DNA of 49,539 nucleotides, taken from positions 1-49,539 of the forward strand of contig CACWSX010000046.1 in assembly GCA_902763615.1 (NCBI GenBank), in the 5' to 3' direction. A program made the translations under genes and the position numbers. Within the stretch, counting starts at the first letter, position 1. Every line of letters begins with the position of its first letter. Below are positions 41,825 through 49,539 of the stretch, in pieces. The DNA comes from an uncultured Prevotellaceae bacterium (lineage in GTDB: Bacteria > Bacteroidota > Bacteroidia > Bacteroidales > Bacteroidaceae). Under the pieces are notes generated by a model, which was not told where the DNA came from, did no database searches, and was given only the letters and a program-made list of their open reading frames with translations.

Positions 41825-42847
41825 ATGCTGACAAAGGATAGCATCTTAACAAACACACCTGTCACAGACCTTATTGCCGACACGGTGGTGAGGCATCCGG
41901 CAAAGCCACAGACACCCTATCAAGTGTTGCAGTTGTTGCCAAAGGATGCGACGCCCGAACAACAAGACTCTGCTATCCAATCGTGGTTCCAGCCAGGAGA
42001 GATACATTATAGCGAACAACCTGACACGCTCCATCTGCCAGGCCACGACAAGGGACATAATCCGCGAGAGATCCGCATTCCAGATTATAATAGAGAACAG
42101 TTTCTGGCCGACGACAGCCTCTATCATCCAGAACTGGCACATGAACCTTTCGGTGTAGCAGGCGACCCAGTTCCTTATAACATCAGTAATGACAACGTCA
42201 TCAGCTTCCTCCTCCTGAGTTGCTTTATCATGACGTTACTGGCATTTGCCATCAGCAGGAACTACATTGTACAACAGGTCAAGAATTTCTTCTATATTCC
42301 CAGACGCGAAGACGTCAAGACACCTACTTCCAACGAAGTGACAGCCCTCTTATTCTTCGCTCTACAGACCTGTCTGCTATGGGCGATGGCTTATTTCTTT
42401 TACGTCAAAGCCTACGTGGCCGACACTTTTGTCTTCGAAGATGAATATTTGTTTATCGGACTCATTTTTTTATTGATCCTTGTCTATGCCATCCTGAAAT
42501 ATCCCTTATACACTTTAGTTAACTACACCTTCTTCTCAGGAAAAAATAATGGACAATGGCAATACACGATGCTTTTACTTTCTGCCATTGAGGGAGCACT
42601 ACTGTTTCCTGCCATCTTATTCCAAAGTTATTTCGAAGCGCCACCCCAAAACATCATCATTTATGCCATTTTGGTGCTCGTTTTAGTTAAAATCTTCACT
42701 TTTTATAAGTGTTTTGTCATCTTTTTCAGAAAAAACGGGTTGTTTCTGCAGATTATTTTGTACTTTTGCACCCTCGAAATCATCCCTTTGCTCGCTCTTT
42801 GGGGTGGACTTGCAATAATAACCAATGCATTGACAATAAATTTTTAG
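41825..42847 (+). CDS. DUF4271 family membrane protein
   Basis: A 340-residue protein with a long soluble N-terminus (about 1-120, proline-rich) and about seven hydrophobic segments (first at about 127-145, SFLLLSCFIMTLLAFAIS; the rest from about 170 to the C-terminus). It fits DUF4271, a Bacteroidetes family of unknown function that is typically encoded directly before hemD, as here (hemD starts 7 bases later). No catalytic motif is evident. Confidence 0.82.
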   Translation: MLTKDSILTNTPVTDLIADTVVRHPAKPQTPYQVLQLLPKDATPEQQDSAIQSWFQPGEIHYSEQPDTLHLPGHDKGHNPREIRIPDYNREQFLADDSLYHPELAHEPFGVAGDPVPYNISNDNVISFLLLSCFIMTLLAFAISRNYIVQQVKNFFYIPRREDVKTPTSNEVTALLFFALQTCLLWAMAYFFYVKAYVADTFVFEDEYLFIGLIFLLILVYAILKYPLYTLVNYTFFSGKNNGQWQYTMLLLSAIEGALLFPAILFQSYFEAPPQNIIIYAILVLVLVKIFTFYKCFVIFFRKNGLFLQIILYFCTLEIIPLLALWGGLAIITNALTINF

Positions 42848-42854
42848 GACACTG

Positions 42855-43604
42855 ATGATCAAAAAGATTCTGGTTTCACAACCTAAACCAACAAGTGAGA
42901 AGTCGCCATATTACGATATTGCGAACAGATTTGATGTGGAATTGGTTTTCCGTCCATTCATCAAAGTTGAAGGCATTACCGCCAAAGAGTTTCGTACACA
43001 AAAGGTGAATATTCTAGACTATACTGCCATTGTTTTCACCTCGCGCCACGCCATTGACCATTTCTTTAATATGGCCAAGGAGTTGCGAGTGACGATTCCT
43101 GAGGATATGAAATACTTCTGTGTGACAGAGACGATTGCACTCTATATTCAGAAATATGTGCAGTATCGCAAACGCAAGGTCTTCTTTGGAGAAACGGGCA
43201 AAGTCGATGATCTGGTGCCAACGATGGTAAAACATAAGAATGAGAAGTATCTCGTGCCAATGAGCGACGTACACTCCAATAGCCTTGAAGTGCTGTTCGA
43301 CTCCAAAAAGCTACAGCATTGTGAGTGTGTCATGTACAAGACCGTCAGCAACGACTTCACACCTGAGGAAGTGAATACCTTCGATTACGACATGTTGGTT
43401 TTCTTCAGCCCCTCTGGTATTGAATCGCTGATGAAGAACTTCCCCAACTTCAAGCAGGATAAGATTGCCATTGCCACCTTTGGTCCTACAACGGCAAAGG
43501 CTGCAAGGGACGCTGGTTTGCGACTCGACGTCGAAGCCCCATCGGAGAAATATCCTTCAATGACGAGTGCCCTTCAGCATTTTCTGATTGAAAATCAGGA
43601 GTAA
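42855..43604 (+). CDS. hemD: Uroporphyrinogen-III synthase family protein
   Basis: HemD cyclises hydroxymethylbilane to uroporphyrinogen III in tetrapyrrole synthesis. The 249-residue protein follows the two-lobed HemD pattern: KKILVSQPKP at the start, a hinge region (YTAIVFTSRHAIDHFF at about 55-70) and the second lobe (YDMLVFFSPSGIESLM at about 178-193; IAIATFGPTTAKAARDAGL at about 204-222). Sequence conservation in HemD is low, and no other heme gene lies nearby, so a different role in this lineage is possible. It lies in the conserved DUF4271-hemD-rnpA run. Confidence 0.82.
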   Translation: MIKKILVSQPKPTSEKSPYYDIANRFDVELVFRPFIKVEGITAKEFRTQKVNILDYTAIVFTSRHAIDHFFNMAKELRVTIPEDMKYFCVTETIALYIQKYVQYRKRKVFFGETGKVDDLVPTMVKHKNEKYLVPMSDVHSNSLEVLFDSKKLQHCECVMYKTVSNDFTPEEVNTFDYDMLVFFSPSGIESLMKNFPNFKQDKIAIATFGPTTAKAARDAGLRLDVEAPSEKYPSMTSALQHFLIENQE

Positions 43605-43627
43605 TTATACATTATTATATATATATA

Positions 43628-44023
43628 ATGGCGGGCATCGCGTCTCCGACCTTCAACAAGCGAGAGCGCATCGTCAGCAGAAAACTGATAGAACAGCTCT
43701 TCAGTAAAGGCAGCAGTTTCTCCGTTTCTGCCTTTCCCTTGCGGATTGTGGTCATGGAGACGGCGCGAGTGGCAGACGACATACCCGTACAGGTTTTGGT
43801 TAGCGTATCAAAACGGCATTTCAAACATGCAGTGGACCGCAACAGGGTCAAGCGCCAGGTGCGCGAGGCCTATCGCCACCACAAGCAGATTCTGACGGAG
43901 AAGGTGCAACAAGCACAGACGCTTGCCATTGCATTCATTTGGCTGGCTGACGAACGCCATGAGAGTGCGACGGTGGAGAAAAGCGTGAAAAGACTATTGG
44001 GGAAAGTGGCTGACAGACTATGA
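43628..44023 (+). CDS. rnpA: Ribonuclease P protein component
   Basis: The protein subunit of RNase P, which matures the 5' ends of tRNAs. The 131-residue basic protein starts as expected ([20 protein letters not shown]). It contains the RNR motif region [13 protein letters not shown] (about residues 77-89), which contacts the RNA, and [13 protein letters not shown] just before. Its stop overlaps the yidD start by 4 bases. In many bacteria rnpA pairs with rpmH; here, as in other Bacteroidetes, it follows hemD. Confidence 0.94.
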   Translation: MAGIASPTFNKRERIVSRKLIEQLFSKGSSFSVSAFPLRIVVMETARVADDIPVQVLVSVSKRHFKHAVDRNRVKRQVREAYRHHKQILTEKVQQAQTLAIAFIWLADERHESATVEKSVKRLLGKVADRL

Positions 44024-44271
44024 ACATCATCCGACAAATCGGCCATTATGTGTCGAAGGCATTCTCCTTCCTCCTGTGCTTACCCATCGTCTTCTATCAG
44101 ACTTGCATCTCACCTTTCACCCCTGCCACGTGCCGATTTACGCCTACATGTAGCGAATATGCCAAGCAAGCACTGAAAAAACATGGTCCTATCAAAGGCC
44201 TCTGGTTAGCCATTTGGCGTATTCTGAGATGCAACCCCTGGGGTGGTTCCGGCTACGATCCGGTACCATAG
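44020..44271 (+). CDS. yidD: Membrane protein insertion efficiency factor YidD
   Basis: A small (83-residue) membrane-associated protein that helps YidC insert inner-membrane proteins. The family signature is complete: [27 protein letters not shown] (about 27-53) with its three cysteines, and [17 protein letters not shown] at the end. It overlaps rnpA by 4 bases (ATGA), the classic rnpA-yidD coupling. Confidence 0.95.
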   Translation: MNIIRQIGHYVSKAFSFLLCLPIVFYQTCISPFTPATCRFTPTCSEYAKQALKKHGPIKGLWLAIWRILRCNPWGGSGYDPVP

Positions 44272-44305
44272 TTGAGAGTTTAAAGTATAGAGTTTATAGA
44301 TAGAT

Positions 44306-45601
44306 ATGAAGAATTTTGTTGAAGAACTGAAATGGCGCGGTATGCTGGCACAGATGATGCCTGGTACCGAGGAACTCCTCCAAAAGGAGATGGTAACAGC
44401 CTATTTGGGAACTGACCCCACAGCCGACTCCCTCCACATCGGACACCTGTGTGGCATCATGATGCTGCGTCACCTGCAGCGTTGTGGCCATAAACCCATC
44501 ATCCTTGTGGGTGGTGCCACCGGTATGATTGGCGACCCCTCTGGTAAGAGTCAGGAGCGAAACCTGCTCAATGCCGAGACACTCTACCACAATCAGGAGT
44601 GCATCAAGAAACAGGTATCCAAGTTTCTCGACTTCGAGTCGAAGGATGCCAATGCCGCTGAGATGGTAAACAACTACGACTGGATGAAGGATTTCACATT
44701 CCTCGATTTCGCTCGTGAGGTGGGTAAGCATATCACCGTCAACTATATGATGGCGAAGGACAGCGTGCAGCAGCGTCTGAACGGCACGGCTCGCGACGGT
44801 CTTTCATTCACGGAGTTCACCTACCAACTGTTGCAGGGCTACGACTTCCTCTACCTCTATCAGCACAAAAACTGCAAGTTGCAGTTGGGTGGCAACGACC
44901 AGTGGGGAAATATCACGACCGGTACGGAACTCATCCGTCGTACACTGGGTTACGAGAACGAGGCTTTCGCCCTCACTTGTCCGCTCATCACCAAGAGCGA
45001 CGGCAAGAAGTTCGGTAAGACCGAGAGCGGCAACATCTGGCTTGATCCCAAGCGCACCACACCGTATAAATTCTATCAGTTCTGGCTGAACGTCAGCGAT
45101 GACGATGCAGAGAAGTATATCAAGATCTTCACCTCGCTGGAGAAAGACGTGATCGACGCCCTTATCGAAGAGCATCGGACAGATCCTGGCCGTCGTGTGC
45201 TGCAGAAACGCTTGGCAGAAGAGGTCACCGTGATGGTTCACTCACAGGAAGCCCTCGATGCTGCTATCGAAGCCTCTAACCTGCTCTTCGGCAAGTCGAC
45301 GAAAGAGGGATTGGAGAAACTCGACGAACAGACCTTCCTCGATGTATTCGACGGTGTACCTCAGTTTGAGATTACCAAGGATCAGCTAGGACAGCCTGCT
45401 ATCGAACTGCTCACAACCATTGCTCCAGTCTTCCCTTCAAAGGGCGAGATGCGCAAGATGGTACAGGGTGGTGGTGTCAGTCTGAACAAGGAAAAACTCA
45501 CCGATCAGAATCGTGAGATTACTGCTGACGACCTCATCGACGGCAAGTATCTGCTAGCCCAGAAAGGCAAGAAGAACTATTACTTGCTGGTTGTAAAGTA
45601 A
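44306..45601 (+). CDS. tyrS: Tyrosyl-tRNA synthetase
   Basis: Charges tRNA-Tyr. The 431-residue class I synthetase has the HIGH-type motif ADSLHIGHL (about 44-52), the tyrosine-binding [11 protein letters not shown] (about 192-202), the KMSKS equivalent KFGKTESG (about 234-241) and a C-terminal S4-like RNA-binding domain (about 370-431; [11 protein letters not shown]). It lies 34 bases after yidD and is probably the last gene of the metK run. tRNA-Gln follows with its own promoter. Confidence 0.96.
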   Translation: MKNFVEELKWRGMLAQMMPGTEELLQKEMVTAYLGTDPTADSLHIGHLCGIMMLRHLQRCGHKPIILVGGATGMIGDPSGKSQERNLLNAETLYHNQECIKKQVSKFLDFESKDANAAEMVNNYDWMKDFTFLDFAREVGKHITVNYMMAKDSVQQRLNGTARDGLSFTEFTYQLLQGYDFLYLYQHKNCKLQLGGNDQWGNITTGTELIRRTLGYENEAFALTCPLITKSDGKKFGKTESGNIWLDPKRTTPYKFYQFWLNVSDDDAEKYIKIFTSLEKDVIDALIEEHRTDPGRRVLQKRLAEEVTVMVHSQEALDAAIEASNLLFGKSTKEGLEKLDEQTFLDVFDGVPQFEITKDQLGQPAIELLTTIAPVFPSKGEMRKMVQGGGVSLNKEKLTDQNREITADDLIDGKYLLAQKGKKNYYLLVVK

Positions 45602-45617
45602 TATTTGGCTGCAAAAT

Positions 45618-45648
45618 TTTGGTACTTCAAAATTATTTCGTACCTTTG
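45618..45648 (+). promoter_or_regulatory. Promoter of tRNA-Gln
   Basis: TTTG (45618-45621), 19 bases, TACCTTTG (45641-45648): a full consensus promoter about 10 bases before the tRNA. Confidence 0.65.
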
Positions 45649-45658
45649 CAGCCGCAAT

Positions 45659-45729
45659 TGGACGATGGTGTAATGGTAACACTACAGGTTTTGGTTCTGT
45701 CATTCCCGGTTCGAATCCGAGTCGTCCAA
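45659..45729 (+). tRNA. tRNA-Gln (anticodon TTG)
   Basis: A 71-nt cloverleaf. The acceptor arms TGGACGA/TCGTCCA pair fully and the D arm contains TAATGGTAAC. The anticodon stem ACAGG/TCTGT encloses the loop TTTTGGT with anticodon TTG. The T loop is TTCGAAT. One C-A mismatch is seen in the T stem. CCA is not encoded. It lies between tyrS and the SDR gene and may be co-transcribed with the latter. Confidence 0.95.
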
Positions 45730-45761
45730 CTACTAAAACAACTTCTAAAACAAACAAAATT

Positions 45762-46565
45762 ATGGCAAATCTATTTTCACTCGAAGGTAAGAATGCATGG
45801 ATTACGGGTGCATCTTACGGCATTGGTTTCAACATCGCCAAGGCTTTTGTAGCTGCTGGCGCAAAGACCATTATCTTCAACGACATCAACGAGGCAGCCC
45901 TGCAGCGTGGCCTTGACAACTACAAGGAAGCTGGCATCAGTAATGTGAAGGGCTATGTCTGCGACGTGACCGACGAAAATGCAGTAAAGGCCCTTGTGGA
46001 GACCATCCATAAGGAGGTTGGTCAGATTGACATCCTCGTCAACAACGCTGGTATCATCAAGCGCATCCCCATGCACGAGATGAAGCGCGCTGAGTTCCAG
46101 CAGGTGATCGACATCGACCTTGTTGGTCCGTTTATCTGCTCATCGGCTGTGATTCCTGAGATGATGGAGCGCCGTGAGGGTAAAATCATCAACATCTGCT
46201 CAATGATGTCGGAACTGGGCCGCGAGACGGTTAGTGCTTATGCAGCAGCCAAGGGCGGTCTGAAAATGCTCACACGCAACATCTGTTCCGAGTATGGCGA
46301 GTACAATATTCAGTGTAACGGCATCGGACCGGGCTACATTGCAACCCCACAGACAGCCCCTCTGCGTGAGCGTCAAGCTGATGGCAGCCGCCATCCGTTC
46401 GACAGTTTCATCTGTGCCAAGACGCCTGCTGGCCGCTGGCTCGATCCTTCGGAACTGGGTGGACCCGCAGTCTTCCTCGCCTCGCATGCTTCGGATGCTG
46501 TGAATGGACACGTGCTTTATGTCGATGGTGGTATTCTCGCCTATATAGGCAAACAACCGAAATAA
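45762..46565 (+). CDS. SDR oxidoreductase, probable gluconate 5-dehydrogenase
   Basis: A 267-residue classical short-chain dehydrogenase. The cofactor motif is TGASYGIG (15-22), NNAG is at 94-97 and the catalytic Ser147, Tyr160 and Lys164 are present (YAAAK). GPGYIATPQTAPL and the end DGGILAYIGKQ resemble the gluconate 5-dehydrogenase/KduD group, which interconverts gluconate and 5-ketogluconate or acts in uronate breakdown. Exact substrate is uncertain. It lies 32 bases after tRNA-Gln, perhaps sharing its transcript, and ends at a bidirectional terminator. Confidence 0.85.
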   Translation: MANLFSLEGKNAWITGASYGIGFNIAKAFVAAGAKTIIFNDINEAALQRGLDNYKEAGISNVKGYVCDVTDENAVKALVETIHKEVGQIDILVNNAGIIKRIPMHEMKRAEFQQVIDIDLVGPFICSSAVIPEMMERREGKIINICSMMSELGRETVSAYAAAKGGLKMLTRNICSEYGEYNIQCNGIGPGYIATPQTAPLRERQADGSRHPFDSFICAKTPAGRWLDPSELGGPAVFLASHASDAVNGHVLYVDGGILAYIGKQPK

Positions 46566-46580
46566 AACGACACGAAAAAA

Positions 46581-46600
46581 GGGGTTCCAAACGGAGCCCC
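46581..46600. terminator. Bidirectional intrinsic terminator
   Basis: GGGGTTCC and GGAGCCCC pair around the loop AAAC; a T-rich stretch follows on the plus strand and A-runs precede it. It serves the SDR gene (+) and the HU gene (-). Confidence 0.8.
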
Positions 46601-46625
46601 TTAATTTTTCTTTACAAAATAGGGT

Positions 46626-46895
46626 TTAGAGAGCATCAGCAAGCTCAGCGCCAGCCTTGAACTTGGCAACCTTCTTGGCAGCAATCTTAATCTTCTGCTT
46701 GGTAGCGGGGTTAATACCCTCACGAGCCGGGCGCTTGGTAACACTGAATGTACCAAAACCAACGAGCTGTACCTTGTCACCTGCCTTCAGAGCATCCTTA
46801 ATAGCTGCTACTGTTGCGTCAAGAGCCTTCTTTGAATCTGCCTTTGTGAGACCTGCACCTGCTGCAATCTTCTCAATCAATTCTGTTTTGTTCAT
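46626..46895 (-). CDS. HU family DNA-binding protein
   Basis: A 90-residue histone-like protein that bends and compacts DNA. The start MNKTELIEKIAAGAGLTKAD, the GFGTFSVTKRPAREGINPAT arm (about 46-65, with the conserved Pro at the arm tip) and the end FKAGAELADAL are typical HU. The frame is open to 46940, but the HU N-terminus sets the ATG at 46895. It is a single gene with its own promoter and the terminator at 46581-46600. Confidence 0.94.
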   Translation of the reverse strand: MNKTELIEKIAAGAGLTKADSKKALDATVAAIKDALKAGDKVQLVGFGTFSVTKRPAREGINPATKQKIKIAAKKVAKFKAGAELADAL

Positions 46896-46951
46896 AATGT
46901 TGTTAATTAAAAAATTTATAGTAAAAGTTGAAATAATCACGAATTACTTCG

Positions 46952-46959
46952 CAAATATA
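46952..46959 (-). promoter_or_regulatory. -7 box of HU gene
   Basis: TATATTTG on the minus strand, 57 bases before the HU ATG. Confidence 0.55.
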
Positions 46960-47064
46960 AGAGAAAGTTATCAAAAAAACAACAAAAAAACCGAAAAATT
47001 TGCTTTTTTATTGAAAAATAGTTGATAAAGGCCTGTTTTTGGTCCAAAAAAGAGATATTTTTCG

Positions 47065-47072
47065 TAATTTTG
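47065..47072 (+). promoter_or_regulatory. -7 box of rhomboid-EEP operon
   Basis: TAATTTTG fits TAnnTTTG, about 78 bases before the rhomboid ATG. Confidence 0.5.
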
Positions 47073-47149
47073 CGCCAAAATAAAGAAAAGTGCCCTTGCA
47101 CTGAATCAGAGATTATCAAAGATTACAAAAAGCAAATTGCAGAAAAAAG

Positions 47150-48079
47150 ATGTTTCGTATACCCACCATTACAAAGAATCTGTTGATTATCAACTTCATT
47201 GCCTTTTTGGCAACGATCGTTCTTCAGATGCGCGGAATCGACCTTGCCGATATCGGGGGTCTTCACTTTTTCATGGCCGAGGATTTCCATTTCTATCAGT
47301 TAATTACCTACCTCTTCCTGCATGCTAATTTCATGCACATCCTGAGTAATATGTTCGGCTTGTGGATGTTCGGTTGTGTAATAGAGAATGTATGGGGTCC
47401 GAAGAAATTCCTTTTTTATTACATTTGTTGTGGTATCGGCGCAGGACTTTGCCAAGAAATCGCCCAATTTATATCGTTTTATCTGACAATCCACGAGCAG
47501 GATCCGAGCATTGGTGTGGCAGAACTCTTCGTGGTGGGTCAGCAACTCAGTCATCAGTTGAATGCCTGGACAACCATCGGCGCTTCTGGAGCTGTCTATG
47601 CTGTTATCCTCGCCTTCGGAATGTCATTCCCCAACGAGCGGTTGTTCATCATTCCCTTCCCCTTCCCCATCAAGGCCAAGTGGTTCGTATTAGGGTATGT
47701 CGCCATTGAGTTCTATTCATCCATCACGGCAGCTGGCGATGGTGTGGCCCATACGGCTCACTTAGGCGGTATGCTCTTCGGATTCCTGATGATACGTTAC
47801 TGGAACCGCCATCCTGAAGCGAATTTCGATCGTAGTCGTGGGCGCGAGTTCTTCGAGGGATTGAAACGCAGTTTTGAGCAGCGCCAGCAGCAGAAGGACA
47901 CCAATCCGCACATGCATGCAGAACGAGGCAGTTCGAAACAGGATGATATGGAATATAATGCCCGCAAGCGCAAGAATCAAGAAGAGATAGATGCCATCCT
48001 CGACAAAATCCGTAAGAGCGGCTACGACAGCCTGACCAAAGAAGAGAAACAAAAGCTGTTTGAGGCTAGCAAGCAATGA
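47150..48079 (+). CDS. Rhomboid family intramembrane serine protease
   Basis: A 309-residue inner-membrane protease with six hydrophobic segments. The catalytic Ser146 is in GASGAVY and His204 in AHLGGMLFG. The loop motif HANFMHILSNMFGLWMFG (58-75) is also typical. The C-terminal tail (about 220-309) is soluble, highly charged and helical. Rhomboids cut single-pass membrane proteins; the target is unknown. Its stop overlaps the start of the EEP-family gene (ATGA), a pairing I recall from other Bacteroidetes. Confidence 0.93.
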   Translation: MFRIPTITKNLLIINFIAFLATIVLQMRGIDLADIGGLHFFMAEDFHFYQLITYLFLHANFMHILSNMFGLWMFGCVIENVWGPKKFLFYYICCGIGAGLCQEIAQFISFYLTIHEQDPSIGVAELFVVGQQLSHQLNAWTTIGASGAVYAVILAFGMSFPNERLFIIPFPFPIKAKWFVLGYVAIEFYSSITAAGDGVAHTAHLGGMLFGFLMIRYWNRHPEANFDRSRGREFFEGLKRSFEQRQQQKDTNPHMHAERGSSKQDDMEYNARKRKNQEEIDAILDKIRKSGYDSLTKEEKQKLFEASKQ

Positions 48080-49170
48080 TCAAGCAAATCAAATCGTTTG
48101 TTGTCAACCTGATAGCCGGTGCCAATGTCGCCACCATCTTACTGATGTTACTGGCAGGCTATTCCGACCGGTTGAATCCAGAGCAACATCCCACCCTATC
48201 CGTCATGGGCATGACCTTCCCGGTATTCCTACTGGTCAATCTTCTGTTCCTTTTCTTCTGGCTCACCGTCAAATGGAAGAAGGCGTGGATTCCCATTGTA
48301 GGCTTTGCTGCCGCCTATGTGCCCATTACCCTATTCATGCCTGTCAACATGCGTCAGGATGTTCCCGAGCAAGCCATCAAGGTCATCTCGTATAATGTCT
48401 GCACTTATGGGGGCAATTACAAATACGAACAAGGTTTCGACACTGTATACAACTATCTGGCCCGTCAGAAAGCTGATATAGTGTGTCTACAAGAGGATGT
48501 CGACACCTGGCGACGGTTCGTCATGCAGCGATACCAGAAGATCTATCCCTACAACGACACCACCATCCTCCATAAAAATGCCTATACCTTCAATGGTGTT
48601 GGCATCCACACCCGATTCCCCATCATCCGTAAGGAGCGCATCTGGTATGAGTCGAACACCAATGGTTCGGTGGCCTATTACCTGAAAACAGACAAGGACA
48701 CGCTGCTGGTCATCAACAACCATCTGGAAGGTACCCACCTCTCGGATGCTGAGCGCGACAACTACAAACGCATGCTACGCGGTAAGATGGAGCGCGACAC
48801 TGTCAAAGCAGAATCGATGTTCCTCATCGGGAAACTGGGCAAGAACAACGCCCGTCGCGCCCCTCAGGCCGATGCCGTCCACCGTTATATCGAGGCGCAC
48901 AGACACTATCCCATCATCGTGTGCGGTGACTTCAACGACACCCCTATCTCCTACACACGGCACACCATCGCACAAGGACTCACAGACTGCTTCCAAGAGA
49001 CAGGCAGAGGACTCGGTTTGTCATATAATCAGAAAGGTTTTTATTTCCGCATCGACCATATTTTATGCTCGTCAGATCTTCAGCCATATAATTGTCAGAT
49101 TGACGACGAAATGGATGCCAGCGACCATTATCCGGTCATTTGTTACCTCAAAATGAGGGAAAAACCTTAA
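48076..49170 (+). CDS. Membrane-anchored endonuclease/exonuclease/phosphatase family protein
   Basis: A 364-residue protein with three N-terminal hydrophobic segments (about 8-30, 42-64 and 72-92) followed by a hydrolase of the EEP fold (about 98-364). Its motifs are present in order: SYNVCTYGG, CLQEDVDTW (catalytic Glu), VINNHLEGTH, CGDFNDTPIS and SDHYPVICYL (catalytic Asp-His). The domain likely faces the periplasm or outside. Substrates of this family range from DNA to phospholipids and inositol phosphates, so none is assigned. It is translationally coupled to the rhomboid gene. Confidence 0.88.
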   Translation: MIKQIKSFVVNLIAGANVATILLMLLAGYSDRLNPEQHPTLSVMGMTFPVFLLVNLLFLFFWLTVKWKKAWIPIVGFAAAYVPITLFMPVNMRQDVPEQAIKVISYNVCTYGGNYKYEQGFDTVYNYLARQKADIVCLQEDVDTWRRFVMQRYQKIYPYNDTTILHKNAYTFNGVGIHTRFPIIRKERIWYESNTNGSVAYYLKTDKDTLLVINNHLEGTHLSDAERDNYKRMLRGKMERDTVKAESMFLIGKLGKNNARRAPQADAVHRYIEAHRHYPIIVCGDFNDTPISYTRHTIAQGLTDCFQETGRGLGLSYNQKGFYFRIDHILCSSDLQPYNCQIDDEMDASDHYPVICYLKMREKP

Positions 49171-49219
49171 AAAATGTGTCTTTTTTGACGAGAAATTTTT
49201 CCCTCTCAAAAAAAAGAAC

Positions 49220-49227
49220 TATATTTG
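49220..49227 (+). promoter_or_regulatory. -7 box of secD/secDF
   Basis: TATATTTG, 57 bases before the ATG at 49285. Confidence 0.55.
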
Positions 49228-49284
49228 CACGCTAAAATATACGCGAACAGAATACAATAATAACAAATAATATTAAAAATCAAA

Positions 49285-49539
49285 ATGCAAAACAAAGGAA
49301 TTGTTAAATTTATTGCAGTGCTTCTGATTCTTGTGTGCTGCTTCTACCTTTCCTTCTCATTCGTGACACGCCACTACGAGAGTAAGGCTGCTGCCATGGG
49401 CGAGGAGGCTGGTGCAGAGTACCTGGATTCGATCAACAATGAGAAGGTGTATATGGGCATCTACTCGCTGAAGCAGTGCCGTGAGATGGAAATTGGCCTG
49501 GGTCTTGACCTGAAAGGCGGTATGAACGTGATTCTTGAG
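49285..49539 (+). CDS. Protein translocase SecD/SecDF, 5' part
   Basis: The first 85 codons of a gene that runs off the right edge. The product starts MQNKGIVKFIAVLLILVCCF, a membrane helix, and reaches IGLGLDLKGGMNVILE, the SecD signature (GLDLKGG). SecDF is a membrane component that uses the proton gradient to pull exported proteins through SecYEG. In Bacteroidetes SecD and SecF are usually fused; whether that holds here cannot be seen. Confidence 0.92.
   Translation, partial: MQNKGIVKFIAVLLILVCCFYLSFSFVTRHYESKAAAMGEEAGAEYLDSINNEKVYMGIYSLKQCREMEIGLGLDLKGGMNVILE

Overview
The window looks like a chromosomal segment of a Bacteroidales bacterium, most likely Prevotella or a close relative (Segatella, Xylanibacter). 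Three things point there. Almost every transcription unit starts behind a Bacteroidetes-type promoter (TTTG about 20 bp upstream of TAnnTTTG). Start codons lack clear Shine-Dalgarno sequences. The gene set includes lineage families (DUF4290, DUF4271, DUF6089, DUF6242, sigma/anti-sigma/outer-membrane-receptor triads, tandem OmpH/Skp genes before bamA). Most of it is conserved housekeeping DNA; the accessory part is about 18.7-26.0 kb.

Layout: 1-564 holds a leftward promoter and leader that look like the start of an rRNA operon lying outside the window, then a possible structured RNA. 565-3708 (+) is tsaB, DUF4290, murA (catalytic Cys replaced by Asp) and rimM. An SLC13 transporter faces it. 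5.6-8.3 kb (+) is dxr-rseP, converging with a ComEC-like gene; terC follows. 10.7-14.4 kb (-) is a thiamin salvage operon behind a TPP riboswitch: outer-membrane receptor, PnuT permease, thiamin pyrophosphokinase. 14.5-18.7 kb (+) is aroQ, an O-methyltransferase, rbfA, a LolC/E-type permease and a secreted carboxylesterase.

18.7-26.0 kb is the accessory zone. It holds a DUF2975/Xre pair with palindromic operators, 0.86 kb of repeat-rich noncoding DNA, an ECF sigma/DUF4974 protein/receptor system, an ORF6N gene, and a REP-associated tyrosine transposase (RAYT) bracketed by inverted copies of a 29-bp palindromic repeat. The same repeat forms the last codons of the esterase gene 6.4 kb away and occurs in degenerate form in the noncoding region. 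This RAYT/REP system is the most interesting content.

26.0-33.9 kb (-) is a likely long envelope operon: DUF6242 lipoprotein, DUF6089, uppS, bamA, three ompH/skp genes, murI. Downstream of pckA lies an unannotated 31-codon membrane peptide gene with its own promoter and terminator. pckA itself is split by an out-of-frame deletion. 36.0-49.5 kb holds a uridine-kinase-like protein, a Na/Pi cotransporter with xerD, the metK-DUF4271-hemD-rnpA-yidD-tyrS run, tRNA-Gln, an SDR dehydrogenase, HU, a rhomboid protease with an EEP-family hydrolase, and the first 85 codons of secD/secDF.

All calls rest on reading the sequence and remembered family motifs; no database search was possible.
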